Shown here piece by piece: positions 6,044 to 7,143 of a DNA stretch of 7,143 bases (position 1 is its first letter; each line of letters opens with the position of its first letter). Origin of the DNA: Bdellovibrionaceae bacterium UBA5009 (GTDB lineage: Bacteria > Bdellovibrionota > Bdellovibrionia > Bdellovibrionales > Bdellovibrionaceae); contig DGYJ01000108.1 of assembly GCA_002396665.1 (NCBI GenBank), positions 629-7,771 on the forward strand. Reading direction: 5' to 3'. A model generated the notes under the pieces. That model had not been told where the DNA came from and ran no database searches. It saw only the letters and a program-made list of their open reading frames with translations. The position numbers and the translations under genes are program-made.

Positions 6044-7143
6044 GTTTCCCTGGTTGGAGCTTTTTCGTTGTATTTAAACGGCAAAATATCTGCAAGATAA
6101 GGGAATACGTTCTGAGAATTTCCATACAAATGGTTGTAGACATTGGCATTGGCCATAACTTTTTTGACATAGTTACGAGTTTCCAAAAAAGGAATATGTT
6201 CGATGAACTCGTCTGTCTCAAGATAGCCAAAACTATTCAACCAATTTTTTACCCGGTGCGGACCTGCATTGTAACTGGCGGCCACAAGTGGAAAAACTTG
6301 ATCAAATTTTTTCAGAAGTCTTTGAAGATAACGACTGCCGACAGGGATTGCGACTTCAGGCTGAAGAAGCTGTGAACTTTCAAATCCGCGGATCCCAGCT
6401 AGGTCTGCTACTCTTCGACCTGTGACTGGCATCACCTGCATCAGACCCAAGGCCCCGACAGGGGAAATAGCATCCCTGCGAAACGAACTTTCGGCCTTCA
6501 TAATTCCGTAAATATATTCCATCGGCACAGAGGTTTCCTTAGATGCTTTTTTGACAATAGAATCGTAGGCCTGGGGGTAAGCATATTCCCAAATGTTTCT
6601 CATTCCGTCGATTCCGCCTTGCGCTCGCCAAGATGAAAAATAAACTTGTCCAATGTAAGAAGACCGATGGAAGTATTCGATGGCCGAGTACTCACTCATC
6701 AATGCTTTCAAGTGATCTTTATTCCGTGTTTTCTTTTCAATATCGTAAAGCTCCCACTTTGCCCAGTCATTCAAGCCCAAGACGATAAGATCACGCGATC
6801 TTTCAAATTTTTTGATTAAATTTGGATTTTTAAGCTCCATCGATGGAGCCGGTGGATTTTCTACTTCAGAATTTTTTTGATCTGCACTTGCGACGTCTTC
6901 AGGACTATCATCAGTTTCAGTTTTTGTATCTTCCAAAACTTGAGTCACTTCGGCTTCGCTACTTTCACTGTCTTCTTCCTCAAGATCAGAAAAGTCATCA
7001 ATCGACGGAAGCATCATTTCTGTGACAGAAAATCGTGGTAATGATTTGCGACCTTCAGTTGCTAAACCTTTTCCTGAACTTCCCTGGGGCTCGATCTTTT
7101 TTAATCGAGTCGATGCTGCGATCGAATAATAACCCATCATGGG
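6028..7143 (-). CDS. Soluble lytic murein transglycosylase, Slt70-like (5' end cut by the window edge)
   Basis: Envelope enzyme that cleaves the MurNAc-GlcNAc bond of peptidoglycan to give 1,6-anhydro-muropeptides. Residues are counted from the first visible ATG at 7140. The C-terminal SLT domain (about 188-340) has the catalytic Glu217 in AESSF, then GLMQVMP at 232-238, AASYNAG at 287-293 and the ETRNYV motif at 320-325, all family 1A signatures. Ahead of it, about 107-185 resembles the helical linker of Slt70 proteins (RSRDLIVLGLNDWAKWEL). The visible ATG is probably not the true start: PMMGYYSIAASTRL looks like the 'PxxYYgllAaerL' helix pair at the end of the Slt superhelical domain, the frame is open to the edge, and no signal peptide is visible. 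About 47-95 is an unusual Asp/Glu/Ser-rich stretch. The stop overlaps the DppB-like gene by 16 bases. The enzyme call is firm; the truncation is inferred. Confidence 0.92.
   Translation of the reverse strand, partial: PMMGYYSIAASTRLKKIEPQGSSGKGLATEGRKSLPRFSVTEMMLPSIDDFSDLEEEDSESSEAEVTQVLEDTKTETDDSPEDVASADQKNSEVENPPAPSMELKNPNLIKKFERSRDLIVLGLNDWAKWELYDIEKKTRNKDHLKALMSEYSAIEYFHRSSYIGQVYFSSWRAQGGIDGMRNIWEYAYPQAYDSIVKKASKETSVPMEYIYGIMKAESSFRRDAISPVGALGLMQVMPVTGRRVADLAGIRGFESSQLLQPEVAIPVGSRYLQRLLKKFDQVFPLVAASYNAGPHRVKNWLNSFGYLETDEFIEHIPFLETRNYVKKVMANANVYNHLYGNSQNVFPYLADILPFKYNEKAPTRETWEEL

Noticed and set aside
5937..6230. Open frame of 97 codons on the minus strand across the slt/DppB-like junction
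   Set aside because: Frame-shadow of two conserved genes; its composition does not resemble a folded protein and the real overlap there is only 16 bases.

Overview
All genes that I can support lie on the minus strand, so the window reads from right to left. It looks like part of the chromosome of a Gram-negative bacterium with low-to-moderate GC. The evidence is three lipoproteins with short signal peptides and lipobox cysteines, a soluble lytic transglycosylase of the Slt70 type, and a type III glutamine synthetase. This mix, with many small lipoproteins and cell-wall lytic enzymes, would suit a Bdellovibrio-like organism. That assignment is inference from gene style, not proof.

Right to left, the layout is: (1) the C-terminal part of an Slt70-like lytic transglycosylase, cut by the window edge; (2) two inner-membrane permeases of the dipeptide/oligopeptide ABC type (DppB-like then DppC-like); (3) an HD-domain phosphohydrolase of the YpgQ/YedJ type; (4) three small lipoprotein genes that appear to be diverged tandem copies; (5) a 153-base intergenic stretch with a strong imperfect hairpin; (6) the complete type III glutamine synthetase gene (glnN); (7) about 56 bases downstream with a short perfect inverted repeat.

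Genes 1 to 4 are packed with overlaps or very short gaps: 16-base overlap, 4-base overlap, 11-base gap, 34-base gap, 1-base gap, 4-base overlap. They could be one transcript. The transglycosylase and permease pair suggests cleavage of murein coupled to uptake of small peptides, but no binding protein or ATPase gene for the transporter is in view. glnN has its own strong ribosome binding site and is separated from the lipoprotein genes, so it is probably its own unit; it makes glutamine from glutamate, ammonia and ATP.

The least explained part is the lipoprotein trio. All three put the lipobox cysteine at residue 18 and share a C-terminal module with two cysteines 31 to 33 residues apart. Several starts are unusual: the DppC-like and HD genes begin with TTG, and the middle lipoprotein most likely starts at an ATG just inside a longer GTG-started frame. 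No RNA genes, mobile elements or CRISPR arrays were seen.
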